Origin: Amoebidium appalachense
Taxonomy: Eukaryota > Ichthyosporea
Direction of reading: 5' to 3'
NCBI GenBank assembly: GCA_963693365.1
Contig: CAVNZM010000006.1
Location: 9,734,001-9,798,000 of the forward strand
Length of the DNA: 64,000 nucleotides
Under the pieces are notes generated by a model that was not told the DNA's origin, did not search any database, and saw only the letters and a program-made list of their open reading frames with translations. Of this stretch, positions 16,630 to 28,114 are shown in pieces (position 1 is the first letter of the stretch; each line of letters opens with the position of its first letter). The translations under genes were made by a program, and so were the position numbers.

Positions 16630-16886
16630 TGTGTGCGCACGCCCACGCACACACGCGTACGGAGTGTGTGTGCGTGTGTGCGCGCCGGCGTTCGGGAGGA
16701 AAAGGGGCCAGGAAGCTTTTGGTTGGGTTTTGGGTGTGTGTGTGTGGGTGAGCCCCGGGGGGGGGGGGGGGGGGAAGGGGGTCTTCATCTCAAAGTACCA
16801 CTGAACTCATGAACCCTCCTCCCCCAAAAAAACAGGGAAAGAGTCAGGCTGCCAGCAGCAGTGCAGTTGCAACCCGCAAGGGATAG
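2362..16886 (+). CDS. CSC1: CSC1/OSCA/TMEM63-type osmosensitive cation channel, 18 exons, 874 aa
   Basis: Exons: 2362-2694, ~3308-3508, ~5023-5185, 5799-5971, 6665-6807, 7230-7383, 8466-8606, 9095-9216, 9780-9982, 10368-10444, 10735-10883, 11731-11863, 12408-12611, 13274-13367, 13804-13869, 15322-15440, 16157-16255, 16836-16886 (TAG). All junctions are phase-consistent and give 874 residues, normal for this family. Known role of the family: mechanically or osmotically gated, Ca2+-permeable cation channel in the plasma membrane. Seen: an extracellular-type N-terminus (1-111) with eight N-glycosylation sequons, a first TM at about 138-162, the family motif VLVPLNY near 236, and a cytosolic RRM-like region with YSVFVRDIP (exon 5) and NCGFVTFNS (exon 7). 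The DUF221 pore region spans exons 9-15 and includes IEGH/IYEGH-like and INYMMLRTLSG segments. The C-terminal tail is acidic then Ser/Ala-rich. Acceptors of exons 2 and 3 are the least certain. Function is inferred from homology. Confidence 0.93.
3951..4202. repeat. 36-bp minisatellite, exactly seven units, in CSC1 intron 2
   Basis: Seven head-to-tail 36-bp units start at 3951, 3987, 4023, 4059, 4095, 4131 and 4167. Each begins gacatgttgggttatg. Six are identical and the last has substitutions near its end. Because 36 is divisible by three, the array is open in several frames and creates long artificial ORFs on both strands. Confidence 0.97.
6621..6664 (+). other. Poly-C polypyrimidine tract fused to the exon 5 acceptor
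   Basis: About 40 cytosines, with one early T, run directly into the CAG that opens CSC1 exon 5 at 6665. The homopolymer takes the place of the usual mixed C/T polypyrimidine tract. Exon 16 (15322) is similar, with about 40 C followed by TTATAG. Confidence 0.7.
7384..8465 (+). other. CSC1 intron 6, 1.08 kb, mostly ordinary composition
   Basis: This intron lacks the usual C-runs except near its 3' end. It has balanced composition, several CCAAT/ATTGG pentamers and a TGACGTCA palindrome at 8189-8196. The same palindrome occurs inside the inverted-repeat elements at 14897-15170 and 46658-47053. It may be a decayed insertion, but I could not define its ends. Confidence 0.35.
11539..11585. repeat. 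Uninterrupted poly-C run of about 47 nt
   Basis: This run lies in CSC1 intron 11, followed by a short CA stretch and an A9 run. Such runs can form i-motifs (C strand) and quadruplexes (G strand). Read length in sequencing can be unreliable. Confidence 0.9.
14090..14697. mobile_element. Putative 608-bp nonautonomous inverted-repeat element in CSC1 intron 15
   Basis: The left end starts TCGAACAGCCAATCG. The right end, read in reverse complement from 14697, starts TCGAACAGCTAATCA. Similarity continues imperfectly for about 30 bp to a shared AGATC. The interior has ordinary base composition unlike the flanking C-runs, no coding capacity, a TGACGTCA palindrome at 14465-14472 and a 57-bp tandem duplication. 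Target-site duplications were not clearly identified. Confidence 0.5.
14227..14337. repeat. 57-bp tandem duplication inside the inverted-repeat element
   Basis: The block beginning ttttaaccattggagg occurs at 14227 and again at 14284, with about one indel between copies. It contains CCATTGG, an inverted CCAAT box. Confidence 0.9.
14897..15170. mobile_element. Foldback MITE copy 1 (TTAA-flanked family) in CSC1 intron 15
   Basis: Two 129-nt arms, 14897-15025 and 15042-15170, are near-perfect inverted repeats around a 16-nt centre, with no indels by my alignment. Ends read (T)TAAACCAACCACC inward; the left TTAA is mutated to TCAA. Each arm carries a TGACGTCA palindrome at its inner end (15014-15021 and 15046-15053). 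There is no coding capacity. The same terminal sequence is found at 46658-47053, which defines a family. The TTAA ends suggest a piggyBac-type partner, by inference only. Confidence 0.85.
15276..15315. repeat. Poly-C run of about 40 nt before CSC1 exon 16
   Basis: The run is followed by TTATAG and the exon at 15322. It serves as, or replaces, the polypyrimidine tract. Confidence 0.85.
15551..15995. repeat. CA/CG compound dinucleotide arrays in CSC1 intron 16
   Basis: Long CA arrays lie at about 15551-15653, interrupted by a GC-alternating block at 15581-15592, and at 15934-15995, preceded by a CG block at 15920-15932. Degenerate CA-rich sequence lies between them. Confidence 0.93.
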
Positions 16887-17396
16887 TCCGTCTGCCCGGT
16901 AGTCCAACATGAAAGGCCATGTAGCTGCCTGTCAACCCATCACACACGCGCACACACCTGCGCACACCATGTCACACACAAACACAAACACACACACTTG
17001 TGAATACCCACCAGTGTGTGACGGATGGGGGTCAACTTGATCGGCATGTCGGTAATTTATGTATCTAATTGGATAATAACAGCTGCTGTGTACATCTGGA
17101 TGCCGCCGCACAGTCACAATGGCATGGTTATGACACGCTTATAATTTAGTTTTAGTATAGCTGTATGTGAAATGCAGGAAGTGTTTAGTGAATTGCTAAA
17201 GCCCGAACGTGCACAGATATTTCAGGGCTCAGTTTTGCCCTGATTCTTGGGTTCATGTACAGGGACGTGTGCCAGTTTTAATGTTGATAGTTAAATTTTA
17301 ATATGCTGATGGAGTAGACTCTAAACAACTTTAATGTGCACAAGCCGGCTGACTTTGCCGAGGTGTACGACCCTGTACAGTAACAATTATTGTGTA

Positions 17397-17402
17397 AATA
17401 AA
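17397..17402 (+). terminator. Candidate poly(A) signal of CSC1
   Basis: AATAAA lies about 510 bp after the CSC1 stop codon, in AT-rich sequence. A second AATAAA follows at about 17419. This is a motif match only. Confidence 0.5.
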
Positions 17403-17528
17403 CATTGATCTTGCAGACAATAAAAAAACGGAGCAGCCGATGAAAAATAAAACAAAGCCAACAACAATTGGTTGTCGAGTTCTGCTTGTCACCTCCGGGG
17501 CAGTCGCACGGTTTTTTTTTTTCCCCCT

Positions 17529-17530
<2 letters not shown>

Positions 17531-17580
<50 letters not shown>

Positions 17581-17581
17581 G
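17531..17581. repeat. Composite T29-G22 homopolymer (reverse of C-then-A)
   Basis: Poly-T at 17531-17559 passes directly into poly-G at 17560-17581. On the minus strand this reads C-run then A-run, the same polarity as the other composite tracts in the window. Confidence 0.93.
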
Positions 17582-17939
17582 AGGAACCCCGCAGCAACCC
17601 TACTTCAATTCACCATGGCTATCACAACAGCGCTGTGGTGGTTTACGTTTTATCATGATAGCATATGTAGCAAGCAAAGCAAGGTCACATCTGCAGCATA
17701 CCGACAACTCTAATTTCATACATGCTCTATTCTCGCAACATCCCCCCCCCCCCCGCCCCCGGTTTCACGAAAAACATACAAAGACCCCACTCACAAAAAA
17801 ACATGTACAAGAAACGTAACACCACCACCAGTGCATGTTCTTCACAACAGTGACCCGAACCGTCTCAATCTTGCCTGTCACTCCCTCGTCTGCCTAGTCA
17901 AAAACCACACAGCTATTACCACAAAGGAAGAATATAAGA

Positions 17940-17945
17940 TTTATT
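17940..17945 (-). terminator. Candidate poly(A) signal of VTC1
   Basis: TTTATT on the plus strand is AATAAA on the minus strand, about 145 bp past the VTC1 stop codon. Motif match and spacing fit a 3' UTR. Confidence 0.55.
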
Positions 17946-18003
17946 GCTGAATATATCCAAGTACATATTATTATCTCACAATCCGTCTATCATCCCCACC
18001 CAG

Positions 18004-18067
18004 GGACCCAGAGACCATCTCTCGTAACTATCACTCAGAGACCCAGAGACCATCTCTCGCAACTATC
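18004..18067. repeat. 35-bp tandem duplication in the VTC1 3' flank
   Basis: The block around acccagagaccatctctcg is present at 18006 and again about 35 bp downstream, with one substitution in the core. It is probably in the 3' UTR of VTC1. Confidence 0.85.
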
Positions 18068-18088
18068 TAACTATCGCTGATTAACAAA

Positions 18089-18844
18089 CTAACTTGGAAT
18101 CGACGTATTCTCGACGAACATGATAATGTAGTCAAGAACCAAAGCCACAACAAACACACCCGTCAACACGGCCGGGCCATATTTTGTGCCATATGGTCCG
18201 GGGTCTTTGTTTCTCATCAGCTCGTTTCTCCACAGGAAGATGTGTAGGGAATATGCCAGGAATACGAGTGAAATGGGCACGAGCATGACGCCTGCCAGCT
18301 TGGCCCATCTTGCCGACTTGGTGCTAGGCCCGAGGTTCATAAGAGCAAGACCGATCGTGGAGATGAGGACGGATGTCTTGACCCAGTTGAGGAGCGTTCT
18401 CTGTGTGTGTGTGGGTGTGTGTGTGTGTGTGTGGTGGTTGTAGTGGTGGGGGATTGACGGAGAGTGGTACAAAGGAATGAACGGTTAACACGTGTTGACA
18501 TGTCTGTGCTGGTAACTATTGGTGAAGAGGGGTATCCAGAAAACATCTTGATACCTTCCAAGAGGAACCATAGCGTCCACCCCCACCCCCCTCCCCCCGC
18601 GGGGCATTTTCCCATCCCCACTTCAGCCATACACACATCTGCAGGAGTCATAGAGGTGGGCAGGCAGAAGAAAAGCCGTGGCGGTGTGCATATGGATGTG
18701 CGTGGTGGTGGTGGAAAGGGGGGGAGGGGGGAGGGGTGGAGGGGGAGACGGAGGGGAGGAGAGGAAGGTGGAGAGAGTGAGAACGGGGTGGAGGTGAGTG
18801 GGTAATGGTGGCGGTGGTGGTGTGTGTGTGTGTGTGTGTGTGTG

Positions 18845-18890
<46 letters not shown>

Positions 18891-18961
18891 GAGGGGGGGG
18901 AGGAGGAGGGGGAAAGAAAGGTGTTTTTTTTCTTTTTTTCTTTTTCTTTCTTTTTTTTCTT

Positions 18962-19005
<44 letters not shown>

Positions 19006-20646
19006 TGGGAAGGACGGTGGGTGGGTGGGTTGGAAAAAAAGAAAGCAAGCAGCGGGGCGTATAGGTGGGAAGGTGGGTGGAGGGGGGAAGACCAAGGGAC
19101 GAACACATGGCTTTTTGAGAAATTGGCAGCAAGCCGACTTGTGCCTTCAAGGCATTCGGAATAAAGACACGCGACGGCCGAACAGGGGCTTTTAGTACAT
19201 GCTATAAACAAGCACATATAACAAAACACAGGTGAGACACGCCGCACACCCTCCTCTTACCACCCAGACCACCGCATGCACATCGGATGAAGGCAAAACA
19301 CTAGTTCTTCATGCACATATTGTTAACCACCACGCACTCCGTGGCTAGCCCTTGAACACAGAACTCCATCCCAGTGTTTCAGTATACACAAAAATACATC
19401 AAACAACTACTGCGCACTAATGCAGGAAAACAACTCGGTCAAACAGGCACAAACACGCGGTGCTAGTTTTAGCACACAAATTACTGGTAGTGGGGCAGGG
19501 TGCCAGCAAGCACAGAGGTTGGATGAAGTGAATTGGGAAGAAGGGGGGACCAAGGACAATACGACTCCCCCCCCCCGTTTCTGACCTGGGGGAGGTGAGG
19601 TGGGAAGGAGGGGAACACAAGCACCATTCATCTCAAACCCCCTTCCCCTCCCCCCCATACGTCTGACACCTTTAACAATCACAAGCTACTCTTAGAGGTT
19701 GCAGGAAGCAGATGACAGACCGGAGTGCGCAGAAGGAGATAACGAGAGGGGGTTGAGAGAGGTGGGCGCGGGCGGGCGGGCGCGGGGGGGGGGGGGGGGG
19801 GGGGGGGTTGTGTATGCAAGAGTAGGATGGAACTATGGATGTCTGGAGACAAACACGTCAGAATGTGCCAAAATCAGAAACCCCCCCAAAAAGCAGGCAA
19901 GAGACAATAAAACACAGGATACCATCTGGGGGTTTCCGGGGACGAAGGAGTGGGGGGGGGGGGGGGGGGGGAAGAGAGAGGAGGAAAAGGGGGAAAGGAA
20001 TTAAACACAGCCAATCATCTGGGGTTTCCGGGGACGAAGGAGTGGGGGGGGGGGGGGGGGGAAGAGAGAGGAGGAGAAGAGGGGGAGGGGGGGGTAGACT
20101 AAAGCTATGCCGACACGCAGATCACAAACAACCGACAGAATCAAAAAAGACTGACTGAATCACCAAGCACGCTAACCAATCTCAACAAACGTGGGGTTGT
20201 GCTCACATCCAGAGCCAGTGCCGAGAATGCCAGTACAACAGGCAAGGATGCAAAAAAACAGAAAGCGGGAGAGAAAGACAGACTTAGCCTGGCATATAGA
20301 AAAACGAGAGGTTTTTTGGGTGGGGCAGCAGCTGCCATACACGCTTTGGACAGGTGCACAATCTGGGAAGGCAGGCCCAGGATCTTCAACAACAACAAAA
20401 AAATAAAAAATAAAAAAATTGATTGATTCACCAACAATTTACATGCACGTGCTACCCGCTACACAGAACCAAAAAACACGACAGAAGCAAATAATGGGAT
20501 TAAAAAGGGGGTCGAAAGAGCACACCTCTTTGGAGACCACACTTTGGGTTGGCAAAACAAAGGAAAGCAAAGAAGGGAGCCTATGCAGGAACACACACCT
20601 CGTTTGCGAACCAGACTTTGGGTTCGATGTGGTCCTTTCTCCCCAT
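18089..20646 (-). CDS. VTC1: VTC1, DUF202-family subunit of the vacuolar transporter chaperone complex, 119 aa
   Basis: Two exons on the minus strand: 20646-20599 (16 codons) and 18400-18089 (103 codons plus stop), joined over a 2.2 kb GT...AG intron. The first exon is short and was found by searching for the missing motif: it encodes IEPKVWFANE immediately before a GT donor, and exon 2 opens with RTLLNW. Together they rebuild the DUF202 signature EPKVxFANERTxLNW. Three TM helices follow, at about 23-39, 50-70 and 92-111, with the GPYG turn before the third. Length matches fungal Vtc1 (about 129 aa). Known role: membrane subunit that, with Vtc4, couples polyphosphate synthesis to translocation into vacuoles or acidocalcisomes. 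Start is the only in-frame ATG of exon 1. The gene diverges from VTC4. Confidence 0.9.
18846..19004. repeat. Two long poly-G tracts and T-rich spacer in the VTC1 intron
   Basis: About 40 G at 18846-18889 and 41 G at 18964-19004 are separated by purine-rich and T-rich sequence. On the transcribed minus strand these are poly-C followed by A-rich sequence. Confidence 0.88.
19910..20085. repeat. Tandem duplication of about 95 bp containing a poly-G core
   Basis: The motif ggggtttccggggacgaag, a G-run and gaagagagaggagga occur in the same order twice, at about 19928-19990 and 20021-20080. The duplicated unit carries its homopolymer with it, so these runs spread partly by local duplication. Confidence 0.85.
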
Positions 20647-22287
20647 TGTGTCAGTGCGTATATGTTTAAACACTAGACTGTTTGTTAAAGAGTTGCCTTT
20701 GAATATTAGAGGCAGGTCACACGTACGGCCTACAAGGGAACTTGCGGACAACCAGGTGAGCTACGTGCGCTATGATCGTATGAAGACAAGTGTATCTTTG
20801 CAACCAAGGGCAATATCATATAACAGCAAATGCTAAAAGATGTCAAGTATGCATAGCTTTTTATGGGTGAATTATCCAGATGTACCGTCTTGAAAAAACT
20901 CCACGTGCATGTTATGTTTGTCAATATCTCCATAATCAACATCAGCACACTGGCGACAAAGCTGTGTGCACAAGCACTGACTTTGTCCTTGGTCAGGGTT
21001 CGGAATTACGACATTGAAACCAGGGCTTGAGTAGCTGTTATTGGTAATAAATTCGTGAATACTATTGGGAGAAAAAGGAAATTACATCAACCAACCAGAT
21101 CTCAACAAAGAGCAACGCCGGTTCAATCAGATTAGCCATATATAGATATTTAAAAAAACCGTTTTTACGAGAGGGTGCCCTACGTGACGTGCGTGATCAT
21201 TTCTTCTGACATAAAAGTTGTCAATAGAGTGTTAACTACTAAAAACCGATATATTAATGTAGCATCGGTGTTGTGACGATTTGGAAACCTACCTGTATAA
21301 ATTTGGGAAGAAGAGAGGGAGAATATTCTTTGAGTTTACGTCTCGGAATCCTGCGCGGATGTCTCAGCGGCCTGAGGAAGAATTCTGGCATGACAGGGTT
21401 ACAATTCAGGACGCGATAAAACCAAATGAAAACAGAGGGTGTATAACTGTAATTGGTGAACTAGAATAAATTATGATTGGGCGGCAAAGGTGATTGGTTG
21501 GCTCGGTCTTAGCCAACCAGATCTCGACAAATAGCAACGTGGGTTCAGAGGAAATTATGGGTGGCGGCTCATTCTAATATCATAGTTCATTGACAAACAA
21601 CCTGAGGCATACAAATAACATACAGCCACAACAAATAGCTACCCTAAGTATGGGTGCATGGCAGCATAGTATATTAAAAGTGTTGTAAAGGCCTACATCG
21701 ACTCAGTCTGCAAACCTGCACGGCTTTGCACACCACTGCGGCACGTGAATACACAATCACATAATATCCAAAAGTGATCCGTGATATACATCCAATAAAT
21801 AATAACAAGAAAGACACGCGGGCTTGCCCTATTCATGTAAAAGGTTGTCGATAGGAAAGTATAATCGCCCGAAGCCTTATGTAAACTTCTATTTTTCCAG
21901 AAAATACATAGAATTACAATAATCTATTACCATTATTAGGCAGCCTCTTATTTCTGTTGTGAGCTGTTGTAGAACTTGCTTGTGCGATCACGAGGTTCCT
22001 GCATGAATGTTCCATCCAATAAAATCGTTTACAGTATTTGCCAAAAATAGTTGTTGCTTTTGTTGCTTCGCGCTTCTGTTAGCTACAACTGTTTTATCTG
22101 GGCGCCTTCAACCAAGTTTCCGTTTCTGTTGAGTGTGACTGTAGTAGGATTGGGGTCACCATTTTTTCTCTTGCCTTCGGTTGTTCAGCGGGAAACTTCA
22201 CTGTAATATTTTTTAGCAGCTAAGATTTAACACATCTGCCAGCGTAACATACACAAAGGGGCCCCATAGGCCATATCACCCGCAAAC
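20647..22287. promoter_or_regulatory. Shared divergent upstream region of VTC1 and VTC4
   Basis: These 1.64 kb separate the start codons of VTC1 (-) and VTC4 (+) and lack the long C/G runs of the introns. A direct repeat of about 35 bp, starting ccaaccagatctc, occurs at 21091 and 21513. Several CCAAT/ATTGG pentamers are present. A 62-codon frame at 21281-21469 has no recognisable features. Co-regulation by this region is an inference. Confidence 0.5.
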
Positions 22288-22627
22288 ATGAAGTTCGGCA
22301 AGCACCTTCTGGGGAACATGCCCCCAGAATGGCGCTTCAACTTCATCGACTACAGTGGGCTCAAGTACTTTATGAAGAGCAATGTTGCAGCCACCGCGTG
22401 GGATGACAACCTAGAGGCTAAGTTCATAACCATGCTGGAGGAAGAGTTGAAAAAGGTGCGCGCCTGAGCCTTGTGTCTGTCTGTGCAGGCGGATGTGCGG
22501 TGGTGTGTATGTGTAGGCCTGCCTGTTGGGATTTTGCGTGTGCGTGTTTATGTGCGAGTTGAGCGGCTGTGTGCGTATGTATGTGCGTATGCATGTGGAT
22601 GTGTGTGTGTGCGCGCGCATGTGTGCA

Positions 22628-22704
<77 letters not shown>

Positions 22705-24892
22705 AGGTACGTGTTGTGTCGTGTGTGGTGAATAGGGTAGATGATGATGCTCTCAACATGTTTGTATCGGTGCTTTTTGTCTTCCTGTGCACATCGGCGG
22801 CTTACTTTGTCTTGTGTGGATCCTGTTGCGCCACCCATTGCAGTTTCCACGGAGGTGCATGAACCCACAAACTCCCAGCTCTGTTTGCCAGTAGACTGCA
22901 GTGCATTGGTCCTTTCATGACCCCTCCCCTCCGCTACCCACCCCCAACTCCACCACCTATGTAAGCCCTCAATAAAGCCCTTTCTCCCCCGTGACAATAT
23001 ACTCGGTTTTACAGACACCTTCACCTCAGCTCTTGACCTTACTTCTATGCACTACTTTCGTTCCCAGGTGATTCACACTTTGTATGCCGGAATGATGAGC
23101 TTCCCCCCCTCCTCCCCTCCCCCTCCCCCCCCCCCCCCCCCCCCCCCTCTCCTTCTTTTCCTTCTTTCGCTCTTTGCTTCCTGAGGGTTCTCCCTCTAGT
23201 AGGCTGCATGGGTTTCCTTCTGTAGAGGCAGAGGCTTGCAAAAAAACACCCATGCTTCTTCCCCCCCCCCCCCTCCCCCCCCCCCCCCCCCCCCCCCCCC
23301 CCGCCCTCCCCTCGCTTTTCGTCGTATTTACTCTCCCCTATTCCGGCCACCACCATCTGCGCACTTTCAAACTTTCTCGGAGCTCTCCGTCCTCTCTTCC
23401 CCCTGCCATATATTATAGTGTTGCTTGCATAAGGCCTATACGAATGGATACCCTCCCCTTTTTGTCAATGGGTTCTTGTTGTCTTGCTATGCCTTGCTGT
23501 ACCCCCCTCCCTCAGTCTTGCTTATTATGTATCTTTGTGTGCTCACCTTGCATTGTGTCGGTCCGTCGTGAATGTGTATTTCGCGAACTCGGTAACACAT
23601 TCTAAGCCTTCTCTCCTTCACGGGGGCTTTGGTTAACTATTTCTGCCTGCTCCGTTTTTGTGGCTTCGTTTTGTGTTTTTGTGTTGATGTCTTTGTCGCT
23701 ATGCTAACTAATGTCACCCTTGAATACATCACCCCCCTTCCTTCCGCCTCCCCCCCCCCCCTTCCCCCCCATAAGCATCCACTTTATTCCACTTTTCCTA
23801 CTGTCGTGTGGACCCACGAGCATCGAAGGGCGCTCACACTCACACTCGCACACCAACCCAACCGCTCACGTTGTTGTTCGTTGCAGGTGTCAGACTTCGG
23901 CTACGTGAAATACAACGAACTCTCCCGGCACGTTCAGTACGTCGAGCAGCAAATAAACAAATTGCCAGATCCGGCCACCTCCCCCCGTGCCCCAGAACTG
24001 AAACTGGAGATGGACGGAATTACAGAGGACATTACAAAACTGTCGAGCTTCAACTCGCTAAATTTTACTGCGTTCGTAAAAATCCTAAAGAAACACGACA
24101 AGGTCACGTCGTACAAGCTCAAACACACGTTCCTTGCACGGTTAACGGCACAGCCGTTCTACAAGGAGACATTTGATTCGCTGATTGTCACACTGTCGAC
24201 TCTCTACGACCGACTCAAACCCAAAGACAAACTATCAGAAAAAGCGCCCATGGGTGAGCCACTGACATTCCAAAAACGCACAACCAAGTACTGGGTGCAC
24301 CCGGACAACATCACGGCGGTGAAAGTGTACATCTTGCAGAACCTGCCGGTGCTGCAGTACAAGAAGGACCCGACGATGGGCAAGGGCTATGACAACACCA
24401 TCACCTCGGTCTACTATGACAACGAACAGCTGCAGGTGCGCTTGCTTCTTCTACCCCCCCCCCCCCCCCCCCCCCCCCCCCACACACACACCCATACATT
24501 CACACACCCCCACACATACACACACACACACTCTCTCTCTCTCTCTCATCTCTTAACTGTTTGCTTTTGCATATCTCCTCTTCCGTGCATCTCATCGTGT
24601 AGTTGTTATCACTTTAAGTGTTCCACATTCTTCCCCCCCCCCCCCCCCCCCCCACGCCGCCGCCAAAAAAAAAAAAATAATAATAAATATATATATATAT
24701 ACACAGACAGACACAGCATGTGTTGCATGCTTTGGGTGCATTGGCTTCTACACGGGATTCCATATGCATCATTTTCCGTGTGTCACTTTCCTTATGCTAA
24801 GATCTACTCCTTTCCCCAATCTACCTGACCTGTCATTATTGTCCTTTTTATTTGCCTTCTAAGGTTCAGACGTACGACATGATCTTCTAGCA

Positions 24893-24927
<35 letters not shown>

Positions 24928-26097
24928 TCCCGGGTGGAGGTAACTGGTTACAACTTGCTGTCTGTGGCTGGGTACTGTGGGCAAGAAGGGGTGGGTGAAA
25001 GTTGTTGGGTTTGTATGGCTGGGCGGGAATGGCCGTGTGGTTAGGTAGGCAATGGGGCGGGTGGGTGGTTGTGTGTCTGTGTGGTGGTGGTGATGGTTTG
25101 GAGAGGGGGGGGGGGGGGGGGGGGGGGGGGGGTAAGAGGGGGGGGAGAAGGAGGTGGGTGCGGTGCATTGGGCCTGAATGAGGGCCGGTGCGAGGTTGGT
25201 AGTGGGATGAACGCCGGCGTAACCCCCCCCCCTTCCCCTTCACCCCTCCCAACCCCTTCCTCATCCGCCCAAGTCCAACACGTACAGTAATGCTACCAAG
25301 CACGCACACACACATGTATGCTCGCAATCAAATTTGAATAAACACCACGTACTTGACAGACACAGGTGCACTCGCACATACACAGACACACTTTCCTTTC
25401 GAGCTTCTGTGCCGGTTGCTGCACAAGTGGTCTTTATGGATGACCAAACACTGAAAAGATGAGTGACATAGTCCTTGTAACATAGCTACATAACTAACAT
25501 GGTGTGTATTTTCCTCACAGCATTACCACGACGTCTATGAGAAGAAGGATGGTGCGCAGACAATCCGTTTCCGCTACTACGGTGCCACCCCACAGGAGGT
25601 CTACGTGGAGAGGAAAACATACAGGGAGGAGCGTAGTGGTAGCGACAGTCTGACGGAGCGGCTGGTGTTGAAAGAGAAACACGTCAGTGGGCTTGTGGCT
25701 GGCACGTTCAAGCTGGAGGATAGGGTGGAGAAGATGAAGGCAAGGGGACGCACGGAGGAACAGATCAATGCTACGGTGTGTATTCAATGTGTGTGACTGC
25801 TCTGCTTCCTTTGATGTGCTTGCATTATGACATGGTGGGTGTTAAAGGCATTACATCCAGATATCAAAGGTAGGAGCAATCCCCCCCCCCCCCCCCCCCC
25901 CCCCTGGGGGGGACTTTTTGCAAATAGTATCACCCTGAGTCTCAGGGGTTGATATAAGCAGCAGCGGCCTTTTGAGTTAACATGATGTCATGACCGCAAT
26001 CCTTATTCGTGATTCCTCTTCAGCCAACCCCACCAATACCAATCCCCAAACGAACCACCTATACCGATTCACACGCACAACCGCACGCACGCACCCT

Positions 26098-26128
<31 letters not shown>

Positions 26129-26300
26129 TCCATACGCACACACACACCTCTCCATTCTGCCGGTGACACCTTTTTCTTTCCACGTGCAGGTGCAGCTGGC
26201 CAATGAGGTGCAGGGCATGGTAGCCAGCCAGAGTCTGGGCCCAGCTGTGCGCACCACATACCACCGCACAGCATTCCAGCACCCCACAGACAACGAGGTA

Positions 26301-26340
<40 letters not shown>

Positions 26341-26509
26341 ACCCCCCCACACACACACACACACACGCACACACACACGCACACCACCACCACCACCACA
26401 CACACACCCTTTTACCATTGCACCCACCCATCCACCTGCCCCTTACCCTTGCTGCTCTGTAGGCACTGCATCCCTGCTACTGCACTGCCCACGAACAGAC
26501 CCTTTGAGA

Positions 26510-26563
<54 letters not shown>

Positions 26564-27059
26564 TCCCCCTGCCCCCCTTCTATTCAAATTATGGGACCCG
26601 TGATCCCCCCCCCCCCCTCTCTTCCTCCTTCCCTCCCCTCCTCACCCCCCCCCCCCCCCCCCCTCTCTTTACCCGTTTGCCTTGACACACACCCTAAATG
26701 TGCACGTGCACACCCATCCTGATGCGACCTCACAGGTGCGGGTGACACTTGACACGGACCTTGTGATGGTGCGTGAGTGGGGCAAGAACGGAGACAGCTG
26801 GTGCCGCAAGGATGTGCGTGCGCCCTACGACACCATCCCCCAGAACGAGCTCGTGCACTTCCCCTATGCCGTGCTGGAGGTCAAGGTGGCTGGGGGTGCA
26901 CCTGTGCCCGCATGGGTGGCCGAGCTGACGGGGGGCCACCTGGTCGAGCCCGTGCTGCGGTTCAGCAAGTTTGTGCACGGCTGTGCCACCCTGCTGGAGA
27001 AGAGGGTGCGCCTGCTGCCCTTCTGGCTGCCCCAGATGGAGAAGGTCTGCTGCCCCCTG

Positions 27060-27101
<42 letters not shown>

Positions 27102-27303
27102 CTCCCCCACCGGTGCCCGGCCCAACCTCGTGGGGCCCGGCAGGATGCTCCCTGCATGAAGGTACTCTATCCTAAGAGATGCACCCTGCCCTACCTGACC
27201 CCAATGGCTAGTGTCTGTTGAGTCAGTGCGGGTGTCGTTGATATTGTTGGTTAGCTTACTGCTGTTACTGCGGATTCTCTGTAATAAAAAAATCCCCCCC
27301 CCC

Positions 27304-27334
<31 letters not shown>

Positions 27335-27775
27335 AAACATACACACACACACACACAACACACGTACTTCTCTGTCCTCCTGCTCGACACTCACATCTCT
27401 CACACGCAGGATATCCGCAAAGCGCCCAAGCCAGCACCTCTGCCTGTGGCATCGTCCAGCCATGGGGACCTTATTGAGCCAGCCAGCACATCCACGTTTG
27501 GGGGCCTAGACAGGCAGGCCAGCAGCCTTGGTGCGGATGATGACGAGGAGGATGACGATGAGGGAGACGAGACGGCCCAGCTGCTGGGCCAGAAGAAGAA
27601 GAACATCCGCATACTCAGCGCCCTGGGCAAGCCCACCTCCGGAGAGGTACACATGCTTTACCACCCCCTCCCCCCTCCTCCTCCCCCCTCTCCCCTCAAC
27701 CCTCCACACACCCCCAACCCCAACCGTCCTTTTTTCAGTCTGTGCTTCCAAGGTTGCTACGCCTCTAATGCATAG

Positions 27776-27810
<35 letters not shown>

Positions 27811-28080
27811 CCCCCCCTCTCTCTCTCTCCCCCGTCCGCCTTCCCCTTCCCCACCTTCCCCTTCCCCCCGGCCAGCTACGTTAAGCTCAAATCTCTCGTT
27901 TCCCCCTCCCCCTCCCCCTCCCCTCTTTTAACAAGCTTACACACCGGGCTCTGATACCTTGTTCTTCGTGTCTAGAACCCAGGCCCCTGTGTATTTTCGC
28001 TCCTCTGTCCCCCCCCCCCCCCCCCCCCCCCCCGCCCTTCTCCACCTCCCTGCATCCAGCAAGATAACACATGCCATTAG

Positions 28081-28114
<34 letters not shown>

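Larger units (their letters stand above)
16887..18088. other. Convergent 3' flanks of CSC1 (+) and VTC1 (-)
   Basis: No gene is seen here. The two genes end tail-to-tail. A candidate poly(A) signal for each strand lies within the interval, and between them is a T29-G22 composite homopolymer at 17531-17581 and a small tandem duplication near 18004-18067. Confidence 0.6.

Noticed and set aside
26730-27452. 240-codon minus-strand ORF and a 132-codon alternate plus-strand ORF
   Set aside because: Both are shadows of VTC4 exon 5 and the adjacent poly-C, while the true frame carries catalytic-domain motifs.
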